A stretch of 64,000 nucleotides of DNA from Akebia trifoliata (taxonomy: Eukaryota; Streptophyta; Magnoliopsida; Ranunculales; Lardizabalaceae). Below the pieces are notes generated by a model, which had not been told where the DNA came from, made no database searches, and saw only the letters and a list, made by a program, of their open reading frames with translations. Made by a program: the position numbers and the translations under genes. This document shows positions 11,101 to 22,339 of this stretch, piece by piece (position 1 is the stretch's first letter; every line of letters begins with the position of its first letter). Where the stretch lies: assembly GCA_017979445.1 (NCBI GenBank), contig CM030718.1:26283021-26347020 (forward strand), read 5' to 3'.

Positions 11101-12740
11101 AAGGGTCTTTTAGGGGTTGGAGAAATCTCTCTACGATGTTATTTTTGAGATTTTGGGCTTGCTTTTCCTTTGGTGCAAGTTGAGTAAGGATTTTGAAGGG
11201 GTTTTCTTTGAAGACTTCGTCCTCAAGTGGGAAGAGCTTTGTGCTATGTAATGTAGTTGGGCTGGTTTTGGTGGTTTCTCTTTGTTTTGTTTTTTTGGTC
11301 TTCCTATCCATGGGGGCCACCTTGGCCTCCCTTTATTTTATTTTATTCTCTTTCTAACAAATTTATACTGATAAAAAAAAAGTATGAGGAAGACCAAAAA
11401 GAACATGGATAAAGGTAGTGAAAGAGGAGATGAGGACCAAAGAGAATGGACCAAGAATAAAGACAAAAGATTCTTTGTGCGCTCTTTCCACAAATCTCTT
11501 TTGCCTCCTTTTGACTTGACTTTCCCAGAATCTGTAATTTGGTCTTCTCTTTTCCCTTTTAAAGTTGCTATCTTCGTTTGGTTAGCCTCTTTGGGGAGGA
11601 TTCTAACTTTGGACAATTTGATTAAGTGTGATTTTTCAACACCAAATTTTTGTTTTTTGTGTAAGAATAATGGAGAGTCTGAAAATTATACTCTTTTAAA
11701 TTGCCCCTTTTCTTCCTTGGTTTGGTCTCATTTCTTAAATCTATTGAAGTTGGATTGGGTCCTTTTGCTACTTTTGGTATGTTTTGTGGGTGGACTAATG
11801 CTTTCTCCAACAAAAAAAGGTATCTTTAGGCTATTCTTCCTTTTGCTATGTGTTGGGGGCTTTGGAAAAAGACGAACAAAAGGATTTTCCTTCGAGAGGA
11901 AAAAGCACTCCATGAGGTCATCTTGGAGATTAAGGGATTTTGTTTTCATTTGGTGTAAGCTTTGTAAAAACTTCCAAGGAGTTTTTTTTCCGAAGTCTTT
12001 GTTTTCAAGTGGGAGATGCTTTGTAATGACTAGTTAGTTGGGGGTTGCTTTTGCTTTCCTTAGTTCTTTTTCTTCTATTCTTTTCTTTTGTAAAGAGGGC
12101 CACCACGGCCTCCAGTTATCTTTTTCAATAAAATTTTATACTTATAAAAAAAAAAAAACAAAGCTTTAGATAAAACTGAGAGAACCAGATTCATTCAATT
12201 GACCCCAAATTTGGGGACACGGTTTTGATGATGGTGATGGTGCAGATGGTTTCTGCTGTCATACTTCTAAATTTCCTCTACCCACAGACGTAAACTAACA
12301 TTTAAAATAGGTTATTAGTTGTAACATTTCCCAAACAAAGCTTTCATGTGGCGAATGTTCATTAAATCCTAAGACCACATATATTTGCATTAGATTCTGA
12401 CACTCATACCAGTACTTTTGCACTTCTTGTAATTCTTTGAATTGGGGTAAAAATCCATATGACAAAGAAAAGTAAACATTTTTGTAGGAACAAAACCATC
12501 CCAGCAATGTCACAAACTCACAATGATGTCTTTTTCGCACATGAATCTAAACAATTAAAACAAAAGGTTGGTATCTTGAAATGCAAGAGAGATCAAAGAA
12601 CATTACTTCTTTATAAAAGATTCAACCATTGCCTTACGCTCCTCCTTTGATCGTCGAATTCGAGACTTCTTCTCACCAGAATCATTGCCCTTAGCTAGGG
12701 CAAATGTTCGCCCAACCCATGCAACCTTTATAGAATACAT
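7546..12740 (-). CDS. AT3G52170-like putative DNA-binding protein
   Basis: Four coding exons, read right to left: 12607-12740, 9278-10034, 7763-8088 and 7546-7642. All phases fit (134+757+326+97 = 1314 bp, 437 aa). The start is MYSIKVAWVGRTFALAKG, possibly an organelle-targeting presequence. Residues about 30-85 hold the conserved domain: SKEERKAMVESFIKKYQ, GNFPSLNLTHKEVGGSFYTV and REIVREIIQENRVLGPSK. I associate this domain with plant AT3G52170-type proteins annotated as DNA binding; function is unproven. The middle is acidic and low complexity. The C-terminus, NPVWEVLKAFVAAFVKFW, is hydrophobic and conserved in the family. The last acceptor (GGGCAG|TGAATC) was chosen because it restores phase and gives this ending. 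Reading straight through the exon 3 donor gives a false stop two codons on. LINE remnants fill introns 1 and 2. Confidence 0.82.
7774..8085 (-). repeat. 156-bp in-frame coding tandem duplication
   Basis: Within exon 3 of the AT3G52170-like gene, two adjacent units (8085-7930 and 7929-7774) each encode 52 residues beginning KL(T/A)SNDAH and ending LSTTEEGRNST. Only about ten residues differ. The unit is a multiple of three, so the frame is kept. Confidence 0.92.
8143..8196. repeat. (CA)n(TA)n microsatellite at a LINE tail
   Basis: About 12 CA units followed by about 16 TA units. The tract joins the 3' end of the reversed LINE fragment at 8197-8400, so it probably grew from the LINE tail. Confidence 0.85.
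8197..8400 (-). mobile_element. LINE 3' tail fragment (reverse)
   Basis: The minus strand reads GGGGGCCATCTCGGCCTCC followed by an AT-rich end and the microsatellite. The motif GGGCCAC..GGCCTCC also ends both LINE tails at 10580-12155 just before their poly(A). The exact 5' truncation point is uncertain. It lies in intron 2 of the AT3G52170-like gene. Confidence 0.55.
8540..8625 (-). repeat. tRNA-like repeat (second SINE type)
   Basis: The minus strand reads CCACTTAGCTAAGTGGTAAG and then a box B-like GGTTCAAACC. This is a tRNA-like layout, but the sequence differs from the 94-bp SINE family. It is probably an old SINE head; a functional tRNA is unlikely because the cloverleaf is not evident. 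Confidence 0.4.
10580..11381 (+). mobile_element. Non-LTR (LINE) retrotransposon 3' fragment 1
   Basis: The first part (10580-10843) encodes a degenerate reverse-transcriptase tail: LYGSECWAIRKQHV, then a GVAPIGEKLRESQLRCFGNV block typical of plant LINE ORF2. The next part (about 10880-11113) encodes an RVT zinc-binding-type tail, HILLHCAFSSRIWNHL and ICWGLWKERNKRVF, in a shifted frame. It ends with GGGGCCACCTTGGCCTCC and a poly(A) run near 11373. It is broken and cannot be active. It lies in intron 1 of the AT3G52170-like gene. The two parts could come from different insertions. Confidence 0.75.
11384..12155 (+). mobile_element. LINE 3' fragment 2 (zf-RVT tail)
   Basis: An open frame (11384-12037) encodes a reverse-transcriptase zinc-binding domain: VIWSSLFPFKVAIFVWLASL, then CDFSTPNFCFLCKNNGESEN and LLNCPFSSLVWSHFLNLL. 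The 3' end has GGGCCACCACGGCCTCC and poly(A) at about 12146-12159. It is a second, separate insertion adjoining fragment 1 head to tail, in the same intron. No reverse-transcriptase core is present. Confidence 0.78.
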
Positions 12741-14520
12741 GATGTCAAAATTCACCAAGTTTTAGGATTCAAACCTGCACAACACATAATAAAAATTAGT
12801 TGCACACTCATGGACGTAGGTACTTATGAATTCATCTTCTATTCTTTCCTTTCTCTTTTAACAGGTAATCTAGGATTGAACCAAATGCCTCAATGTTGAG
12901 ACAACGATGCAGTCCAATTGCGACATGGCCTCTGTATAGCTCCATTGTCTAAAAATATTTCAGGCACTTTTTGAGTCTAGAACAAATAAGGATGGTTTGC
13001 CAACAACAAACAAACCTAGAAACAAGGTCCCTAAAATGGATGCTTTTAATCATTTAGGCAGAGTCGTATTTTTTGTACATAGTATCCTATATGGCATACG
13101 TTGGTTGCACCCCTTTCACACATGCCTTATGTACCAGTATTGGTAAACCATACTTACGGAGATTCCTTTAATAGTTTTGTGGTTGTTACGGTGTAACAAG
13201 GGTGTGTCGAGTGGTAGATGACTTTGCATCAACTAATAATCCTAATGTTTCATTCTCAATGTCTGCAGCCTAAATTATTTATTTCCAAATTACGTAAAGT
13301 TCTACAAAGAACAAAGTTATACAAAATAAAATAAAAAACAAACGAAAGAAATAAAGAAGCAACAAAAGATGATACAAGTACAACTGAACAAAACATCACA
13401 AGACGGCCAAATCAAGCTTGTTAGCAACTCCAACGCACTCTGCATCCCCCTCTCAATTGCCATTTTGGAGAGCTAGAGCCCTATGAAGGGTCTCCAACAC
13501 ACTCTCCATTTTCGAGAGTGGAGTTTTTGGTCAACAAAAGAAGAGAGTGAGATTTAGAATCTCTACCTTTTGGCAACAAAGGACGATGACCGTTAGGTAG
13601 GTCCATGGCTTATAGCTGAATTTTGGGTATAATTAAAAAAACATTAAAATATTTATGGAGATTCATTTTGGATAGCACGGTTGGAGTGCATACCCCTTGA
13701 ATATCCAAAATGACTTTCCTTAATGGAATGTCTAGTCTTTATGGATATCCCCATTGGAGTTGCTCTTAAAACTTGGGAGTTCATATTGGTAGGTAGACCG
13801 AGGCACAATTTCTTCGAAATCTAAAGCTAATCAACTATGAGATTCACTCCAACATTACTCAATTCCCCTGAGATTCTGTCACCTGGACGCTTCAAAAATG
13901 GAAACCCAACCCTAATCAAATACTTCAAATTTTCACCTCTAAATTTGATGCCCATAACATAACTTAGCCGTGTATCTTCCGTAACTTGGTAACATAGCCC
14001 TGAGTACTTAAATGTGTGAACACACACACACACATTTACACATTGAGCAGAAAATGAATTTTAAGTAAAAATAGAGTTTGACTTAAAACATTAACTGCTA
14101 ATTTTTTTGATCAAGTACAACTTAATTTAATCTAAAATTGTATAAAATATCTAATAATAATCGAAAAATTAAACATTTAATAGCAGAAACAAAACATGGA
14201 CATTGACCCATCCTAATCCCATAGGTAACCATCACTCAGAGCTCAAACCCATCCGAGAAAAAACAAGCTTAAAAGATCACAAAATAACTGAACCAACAAA
14301 TATTTAACAACCCATCAAATAAGAAATAAAAAAACCTCAAATGGATTTTCATGGTATATTAACAACCAAGAAGAAAGTGTGGACAGAATATAATCATAAA
14401 AGATAAAGATTAAATTGTATACCTGGATTTCTCAAGAGAAGAGAGAGAGAGAGAGAGAGAGGGAAAGAGATGGGGTTTTAGAAGTTAGAACAAGATTTGA
14501 ATGCCGAAAACCCTCGACAT
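12741..14520 (-). promoter_or_regulatory. 5' UTR with intron and CT-rich leader of AT3G52170-like gene
   Basis: Upstream of the ATG at 12738-12740 a good acceptor (TTGTGCAG) starts a UTR segment at 12741-12774. A matching donor (ATCCAG|GTATAC) ends an upstream leader at 14423. The leader contains a (CT)n tract on the minus strand (14439-14463), common in plant core promoters and leaders. The inferred UTR intron holds a MITE at 13423-13766. Splicing here is inferred from motifs only. Confidence 0.5.
13423..13766. mobile_element. MITE with AGCAACTCCAAC ends (copy 1)
   Basis: Starts AGCAACTCCAACGCACTC and ends with the complement, CCCATTGGAGTTGCT. A relative with the same ends lies at 17896-18257. 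It is about 345 bp, with no coding content. Confidence 0.6.
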
Positions 14521-17496
14521 AGAGAGTTCAGTACACAGCCACTCGAGAGTCGGGACGCTATGTTAGCACATGAGACATGGTTTTAAAACTCGGAATTCCG
14601 TCTTGTCTCGTCCTTGTCGATACTGACTTAACTCAGTTGACAATTATATATTTAAAAAATTATGATAAAAAAATTTAAGTTGTTTCCTCACAATGTCATA
14701 TTTTTATTTAAAAATAATAATTTTCTTTTATCAAAAATTAAAATCGAGTTTTATTGATTAAGACGAACTTTATTAACTAGACTGAACAAGTTGAATTATC
14801 TTCTTTCTTTAACAATACCAAGATGACTCGTCCGAGTAATCTTGTAAATACAAAATTTTATATCATTTATACTAGTAGTATGAAATTCGTTAGAGATTGA
14901 GATTACTCGGATGGGTCATCTCTATCTTAAAGATCATCCGATGAGATAGTCAATGTGAATTTGTTATTGAAATGCAAATCGCCGTAAGATGTGAATTGGA
15001 CGTTGTCGCAAAAGAAAATGATATTAAATAATTAATTCAAATATTTGTTATTTATACAAAATTTAGATTTTGTAATAGAAAATATACTATAATATAATAA
15101 GACAAAAACTAGATTATTTATATTTTATATTAAATAAATTTAAGCAAGGGAACTCAGAAGAGTCGTCTAACTCCATTACCATCCATGTACGATCCATACT
15201 AGATGTGACCAACTGCCCATCCTCCATCCTCTACGTTCTTGACAACCCATCTGTCTCAGTAGATTCTTTTAGTGGCATGTTTCAGTTGATTTAAATGATT
15301 TAATTTGTGTAGACGAGATGAAATGGATGAGTCAACCCGGTATACAGCGAGGGGGGCACTACTTGCAGATTTCATATTACAGATAGCACTCCATTGTACA
15401 AAAATGTCCCAATTTTTTTAATTTTTCTAATTCCCATATTACCCTTATGTGTTGCACATCAAATGAGTAATCGAGTTGACTCGACCAAATCATTAAAGTT
15501 GAGATAATCAAAACATAAATTCATAACTGGATTGGTGAGATATTTGAAACCATGGCTGAATTGGTGATAAATTTGGAACCACGGTTGAATTGGTGGGAAG
15601 CTGTCTAATTGTTACTGAGTTAACTTGACTGAATCATTCAAGTGAGACGACCGAAATTTGAAACCATCACTAAATTGGTGAGAAATGTGAAACAATGGCT
15701 GAATTGGTGAGAGATTTGAAATCAGGATCGAGTTGGTGAGATCCATTAAATTATGTATGTCTCATCATTGCACATGAAGGGTTTTAGATTGAGATGCTAA
15801 AAAAGGATGTGTAGTAGGAACGCAAATATTCGAACCCTTTATGTAAATGTAAACATTTTAAAAAGGGTAATTGTGTAAGAATAACTTGAGATAGAAAAAG
15901 GGCTGGGGTGGAAAAATATTTTCCCTTCGAAAGGTTTTGGACTACAAAATCATTTTCCGGAAAATATATAATCAATGTAAATGAAAATCATATTTTCCTT
16001 GGAAAACCATTTTTCGACCAATTTTTAATGTGCAAAACACCAAATTAAAAGTGCCTTGTAAGTTGCCATCATATTAGTAAAAGTGCCTCTGGGCTTTGCT
16101 ATATCACTTTGCCTTCTTGTTTTGCACGCATGTGTGTTTGGGTTTCTCCCGGCTTACTTGCATATTAAAGCTGTCTAGTGCCCTGGTAAGCCATTTTAAC
16201 AAGCATGGCTGTGACATTACGGCAAGGTGAACCCTGAATCACCATCAAAAGCTCAAATTATAGAGCAGCTCATCAAAAACATGCAATTATGAACAAGCCC
16301 GATACAGAATCCTATTTTCAAATCAAATATGAGATTTAACAATTAACAAGTGAAGATTCTCATTCAATTTTAATAACAATTTGTCTCACACAGTGCCTTA
16401 TGCCCATAAAATGTGAAATTTACGCAAGAACTTCCTTACATAACTTATACGTATATACCAACATCAGCCTTGTTGCAAAAGTAAAATACTCTTGTAATTA
16501 TTGATAAAAGTCTTCTATTATCGATGTGGTCTACAGGTCTCATGAAATTTACACAAGAACTTTCTTCGTATCTTATACATGTATACCAACATCAGCCCCA
16601 CCATATATGTAATGCAACTTGTTTTAGGACTAACGGAGAATGAAATTTAAACTGTAATTTCTTCCTAATAACTACAAATCTTCTCGTTCTTGTATGCATT
16701 TTGTTTCATCTTTCATTGATTTTGTAATTTGATCTAGGATTTCGAATTCACGTGTGTGATTAAGATAAGGTAGCTAACTATGAATAAACTGCAAAAAGAA
16801 GTAAAACCTCTGCTAAGAGTTACAATTTAGAGGAAGCTAACCATCAAAATGAAGAATATTCAAACTCTCTGCTTTGGTGGTGACTACATCTTGCTGACGT
16901 GGATGATGGTCGATGGTTCCATTCGCAAAATGCATCTGACCTGACAAAGACAAGGGAGGAGAAGTCATGAATATATTTAGCAAAACACATCTAAACATTG
17001 TGAGTAAACTTAAGTATGATTTTCTGACCATTGCATGAGAATTCTGCTGGTAACCACAATTCTGTATGAGCTTGTAGATTGTCGATTCTTAATCATGATT
17101 TTTGATAGACAGCACAGAAAATCTCAAACCAGATTGGGTTTTAGTAGTTTCGAAGGGGTCATCTGATCTTCAGATTTTGGTTAGTCCTAAACATTCATCT
17201 TCCAATGACCATTGTCCGTGCAGAGGTACAACTCTTCAGATACCATACGGAGCTCAGAAAATCCAACATTTGTTCTAAGAACATGCTCCGTGATAATGAT
17301 TTGATCATAACCATAGATCTCGTTAAATATGTCGAAAGTATAGATGCAGTAATTAATTTCAAAAGTTTTCCGTTTCATGTAAAATGAGACCATCAATCTA
17401 ATTAAACGAACTATAATTTTTTTTTTTTTTACACTGCTTTAATATCCAAAAAATATACATTAATATTAAAAATATGAAAGGGGAAAAGAAATGTTA
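14521..17496. other. Intergenic spacer
   Basis: No gene recognised. The spacer separates the promoter of the AT3G52170-like gene from the 3' end of the DUF1992 gene. It contains dispersed GAGTTGGTGAGA-type repeats (15480-15760) and a copy (about 16040-16430) of the DUF1992 gene's intron 1 sequence. Short frames near 16837-17031 have no recognisable product. Confidence 0.6.
16040..16430. repeat. Direct repeat of 19494-20040
   Basis: The stretch beginning TTGCCATCATATTAGTAAAA and continuing through ATTCTCATT..TTTAATAACAAT to CCCATAAAATG matches 19494-20040 in the same orientation. The second copy carries an extra piece at about 19705-19915. Confidence 0.7.
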
Positions 17497-17647
17497 TTAT
17501 TCTTTCAATTTATCTAATTCTTTCTCCCACTTGAGCCCGAACATTTGGCGGCCAAAAGGTACAATGAGATTATAACGGAAAACCTGCAATTTATTAGTAA
17601 CTTTCTTTAGTCCTCAAAGGAACATTTTTAGAAGTAATTATATTTAG

Positions 17648-17699
<52 letters not shown>

Positions 17700-20424
17700 C
17701 ACGTGGTTCTAGATCATGCAACAAAATTTAAAATCTTGTCTTGACAATATCTTGGTCAGGGGAAATATATCACTGTTCCGACAGAAACACTGAGTACTTC
17801 GGAGCCAATGTTTGATTCTGGTATCAACCAAATTTCAAGACAGTCCAAGACTTAAAAAACATGGCATGCAATGCAACCTACCACTCCTATGTCTTAGAGT
17901 GCAACTCTAATGGGGATACCCATCTCCATCTCCATTAATACGTAACCATGGGCTTATGGATAGCCACTTTGGATATTCATGAGGTATGCGCTCCAACCGT
18001 ACTACCCAAAAATACTATCATAAATATTCTAATATTTTTTTAATTCAACCCGAATTTTGAATGGTCTCAAATTGCAATATTTTTCAGCCAACCATCTGAA
18101 ATTATTCCCTCCAAAAAATGGAGAAGTCATGTGGAGCTACCCATTTTGGGTTGTGGGATGGGTCGTGTGTCGGAGACCCCTATTTTGGATTTTAGGGCCC
18201 AAAATGGCATTTGAAAAAGGATGGATAGAGGGATAGGTCGTGTGTTGGAGTTGCTCTTATACCTGACCCACCAACAGATTGATCAAGTCCAAACCTTTCA
18301 ATTGGCCCACCATCTCTTGGACTGACTAGTCTAAATCGATCATGTTGGCAGGTCAAATGAACAATAGACTGTCTTTGGATACATTGTTTCTAATGTGTTA
18401 GCTCCACCATATATTTTCCATATATTACATGCCAATATAAGTTCCCTAGCGACAATTATTAAAATGACTCACCTTATCATTGATAGCACGCATCTGTAAC
18501 TTCAAAGACTCGGAATCTTGGATCCATTTGGTGTCATTTTCATTCACTCTATTAGCCCATGCTTTCTTCAGGGTTAACCGCCACTCGGCAATATTGCTCC
18601 TTATTTCCTTGTTGAGTTCAACCCACTCTGGTGCACACCCATTTTTTGAGAGAATTCTATATAAGGTATCTTCTGCAGGGTCAGTGTGCGGGTTAGTATC
18701 AAGGTTGAGGGGTTTCCCCTTACCAGGTAAGTTCTCAAACTGTCCTTCTTCCATGGAATGCCATATTCTTTGCTCAACAACGTTAATGATGTCCGTCTCT
18801 GACCTAACCAAAGGATAAATTACACAATCAAAGACAGATAATATAAGAATGTACTTATGTACTCAAAACTAGAGCCATAAACCAATAATGTCATCTTCTT
18901 CCCTCCCAATCCAACCCCTCATGTATCTTGTTAGGGCTGACATGGCTGCCATACAAGGAATGACATGGAGAATTGGTTGTTGGGCTTGAGAGACCCTACC
19001 ATTTTCTGAGGATATCTTCTGCCTGGCCGTGAGGTTTACGTGATCTAACAAGTTGCTAGGGTGTCAGCATATGAGGGTTGATGGGGGTAGGTCACTTATG
19101 TCCGAGGTAGATAAGATAAACTGCCCACGTACAATGGTCATATACATGAGAATCCATGTCTTATGTGTCAGTCATTGTCCTATGTGCTAGGTCATGTGCC
19201 ATTGTAAATATGTATGTGTCAAGAGTCATTATACATATGTTTTTGTACGAGTTCTTGTAAATGAACCAAGTTGTTGGGCTTTGGAATAATAATGAACCTC
19301 TCTAAAGCCTAGTATAACTCGCTTGAAGATTTGATATTTCCTTCTGGTGAAGGGTGAAAGACTTCGCATACACTTTGAAGGATGAGTGTTGATTCAGTGT
19401 CCAAGCCCAATCTTCACCTAGCACGTGGCGAGCATATACCCAAACCAAGTGCCACCGACATCTTGACAGTGTACAAGGAAAAAAATCCCGTACTCTATGT
19501 TGCCATCATATTAATAAAATTGCCTACGGACTTTGCTATATAACTTTGCGTTCTTGTGTTGTTTTGCACACGTGTGTGTGTGTGTTTGGGTTTCTCCAGG
19601 CTTACTTGCATATTACAACTTTTTCAACAAGCACAGTCGTGACACTAAGGCAAGTTGAACTCTGAATCGCCTTCAAAAGTTATTATAGCGAGTAGCTCAT
19701 CAAAGCATGATTTTAAAACACGTTTTGACGTCTCACCGAGTCATCCAATTTGTTCCATTCATCCCGTTCAACAATGAGATGATGGACTGACTTTTGAGAA
19801 CACATCAAGTTTGAGATGACTTGTCTATCCGCCTCGTTGGTGGGCGACAAGGAGACGAATCGGATGAGTCATCTCGATCTCGGACGAGATTTAAAACCAT
19901 GATCGAAGACATCGAATTAAGAACACAAACCTGATATGGGATCCTAGTTTTCAAATCAATTATGAAATTTAACAATTACAGGCAAAGATTCTCATTTAAC
20001 TTTAATAACAATTCGCGTGCCTTATACCCATAAAATACGAAACCCTAACAAAAAAACAAAACATCCGTTAAATTAAACAACTACTTTTAACGATGCCTTA
20101 ACCTCATAACATACCAAACCCTAACCCTAACCAAAATAAACGAAGAGGAGGATAAGAACAGATGAACCTAACGGCGTTACGTTGGCCACGGAGTTCAGGA
20201 GGGAGTTTGCGATCATTAACGGCGTCTATGACGTTGGAAAGGCGATCATCGAGCTTCTTCTCTGGCTTGTATGTAGATGAATTGGGCTCGAGATCGGGTT
20301 GGGCCCGTGAAGAAGAAGCCCATCTAGGTCCGACGAATAGGAGAAGAGTAGGGACACGTGGTGATCTCGTAATGGACGATGGCACTGCTACTGCTGCGAT
20401 CGTTCTCGCCACCCGCGTTGCCAT
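17497..20424 (-). CDS. DUF1992 (DnaJ subfamily C member 28-like) protein
   Basis: Three exons, read right to left: 20168-20424, 18473-18803 and 17497-17583 (257+331+87 bp, 224 aa, phases consistent). The N-terminus MATRVARTIAAVAVPSS is basic with no acidic residues, which suggests mitochondrial import. The DUF1992 domain follows from residue about 87: DIINVVEQRIWHSMEEGQF, NLPGKGKPLNLDTNP, EDTLYRILSKNGCAPEWVEL and, in exon 3, VFRYNLIVPFGRQMFGLKWE. Ending at WEKELDKLKE is normal for plant members. The family is conserved from bacteria to plants, and animal DNAJC28 carries a J domain in front. None is seen here, so it is probably not a co-chaperone in the classical sense. The biochemical role is unknown. 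Exon 1 is a compact GC-richer island. Confidence 0.9.
17651..17695. repeat. (TA)n microsatellite
   Basis: About 22 TA units in intron 2 of the DUF1992 gene. Confidence 0.95.
17896..18257. mobile_element. MITE with AGCAACTCCAAC-like ends (copy 2)
   Basis: Ends match the MITE at 13423-13766 (AGTGCAACTCTAATGGGGAT at the left, GTTGGAGTTGCTCT at the right). It lies in intron 2 of the DUF1992 gene. Confidence 0.55.
19494..20040. repeat. Repeat partner of 16040-16430
   Basis: Intron 1 sequence of the DUF1992 gene, repeated downstream of the gene. The pair brackets exons 2 and 3. The (GT)n run at about 19571-19588 is present in this copy in expanded form. Confidence 0.65.
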
Positions 20425-20484
20425 GATAGAGCAGGAACGAACATCGCTTACGTCTCTCTCTCGCTTGGATTAGTTTAGCGTCAT

Positions 20485-20494
20485 GACACGTGGC
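20485..20494. promoter_or_regulatory. G-box/ABRE-like element upstream of DUF1992 gene
   Basis: The sequence GACACGTGGC has the CACGTG core bound by plant bZIP and bHLH factors. It lies about 60 bases upstream of the start codon (20424), in a CT-rich leader region. Function is inferred from motif and position only. Confidence 0.4.
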
Positions 20495-22215
20495 GTGCTT
20501 TTAATAGCTCGCCTGCTCAAATTCCATACAACTACATGCATTGAGAGATCAATGGATCGGATCATCCGACCGTTTAAAATCCGACTCGATAGCCTATGGA
20601 TTGTTCTAAACCAACCATTTTACGATTCGATAAAATGTGAGAGATTATGTACTTTAAATTTATATATATTTTTCTATAAATATATAAATTTATTTGTATT
20701 TTGTACATCAAATCCAATTAAATTGATTCGATCTAAACTTGATTTGGTCATTAGATTGGATCTGGATCTTAGTATTGTGATCCTGTGAAGTATAAAAAAA
20801 TATGACCTTCATCTACTTTGAACACATTCTATTGAAAGTCTTATAAGCATCCACTAAGGCTTAAAATAGGTCGAATGATGTTAAATCACTCTGTGTGTAT
20901 ATATATATATATATATATTTAAATTGTGTGATCAAATAGTGATTTGATCTCAAAACCTCTCTATTTTGGAAATCTTGACCATTATACCTAACGTTGAAGA
21001 AAGGTAGTTTGAAAAATATAAAAGTATAATTTAAAAAGTAATATATTATTCAGATCTTGATGGATATAGGAATGGATCTGTATTTGACTTGGATCCGACT
21101 TGAATCTATATTTTAATTCGGATATACTCGAAGGAACCAACTCACTAAATTCGAATTCAGATCACTTGAATTTCGGATAAAATCCATCTAGCATCCACCA
21201 ATATTGAGTTGAATCAACTAACTCATCTCACCTCGGATGAGTTGAATCATTTACATTGATTTAAAATCATTTATATATATATATATATAAGGAATTATAT
21301 ATTTTAAAAGGTGGATTACTAGATGTTGAATCATGAAATCTTATTTTATACATATGGCAAACATTAAAATAATTAATAAAAAAAAAAAAAAAAAAAACTA
21401 TCATTTTATATTAAAAGGTGAAATAATCTCAAAGGTTGCATTTTTAAAAATATGGTCCAAGGTGTCTCTAAAACAAATTGATAGATATTTCTGACACCAA
21501 AATTTTGAAATATTGTCCTTACAAGAACCTCTTGAAACATTACTTCACTAAATACTCAAAATAATCTTTATAAGTCTGATTTAAATATTTAAAAAAAAAA
21601 AAAAAATTTCTTTCCATAATAATTTGATCAATTTTTATTAGACCCATAAGAGAGGATTAAGGTCAAGAGACATGCAATCAATTTTTAAACATAGGAATTT
21701 CTCAAATATTCACTGAAAAATTGAAGACCATGTGCATGCGAATAGAATATATATTTTATTTAAAGCCTTAAAAAGATATTTTAATTATTTTCAATTAATG
21801 TTATAAAAGGTTCTTGTAAGCAGGGGTGGAGACAGGTTTTTTGGTTAGTGGGGGTAAAGTGCTAATGATGGTCAACTGATAATCTTGATTTTCTTCTATG
21901 CAAATATTGGGTTCGTTACAACAAATGATGGTTAGCTAATAATCTCCATATATAATAGTGGCAAAATATTCCCACTAAAATCATAGATTTTAGAATCTGT
22001 AAAAGAAAAACTTGTCTTAGGCTTAATATCTTAAAATTTTATTTCCTTCAACATTAAAGTCTCAAGAATAAGAAAGGACATTTTTAAGAAATTCAAAATG
22101 ATGGATTTTGGCTAGAAACTAAAAAATATCATTTTTATATTTTTCAAAATTTTTCTAACTTGTTTTACGAACTTATTTTGAATGACTAATAATGAAATGA
22201 CTCAAAAAAATATAT

Positions 22216-22339
22216 ACAGTCCATACTCGGTTGAATGGCAAGTGCATAAAACCATAGATTTTTTTCTTTGTGTATCTTGAAGAAAAAGATCTATGATTCT
22301 ATGCACTTGCCACGTCAACCAAGTACAGACCAAGTATGG
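22216..22339. mobile_element. Hairpin MITE, family K (copy 1)
   Basis: Self-complementary arms: GTTGAATGGCAAGTGCATA at the left and CTATGCACTTGCCACGTCAA at the right, around a loop near TTTGTGTATCTTGA. A relative lies at 24691-24808. Confidence 0.6.

Noticed and set aside
16837..17031. Possible extra 3' exon of the DUF1992 gene
   Set aside because: An acceptor-like TTTGTCAG precedes it, but the conserved C-terminus and stop are already supplied by 17497-17583.
19070..19480. Possible solo LTR in DUF1992 intron 1
   Set aside because: It has LTR-like composition, but I found no convincing TG..CA ends, primer-binding site or target duplication.
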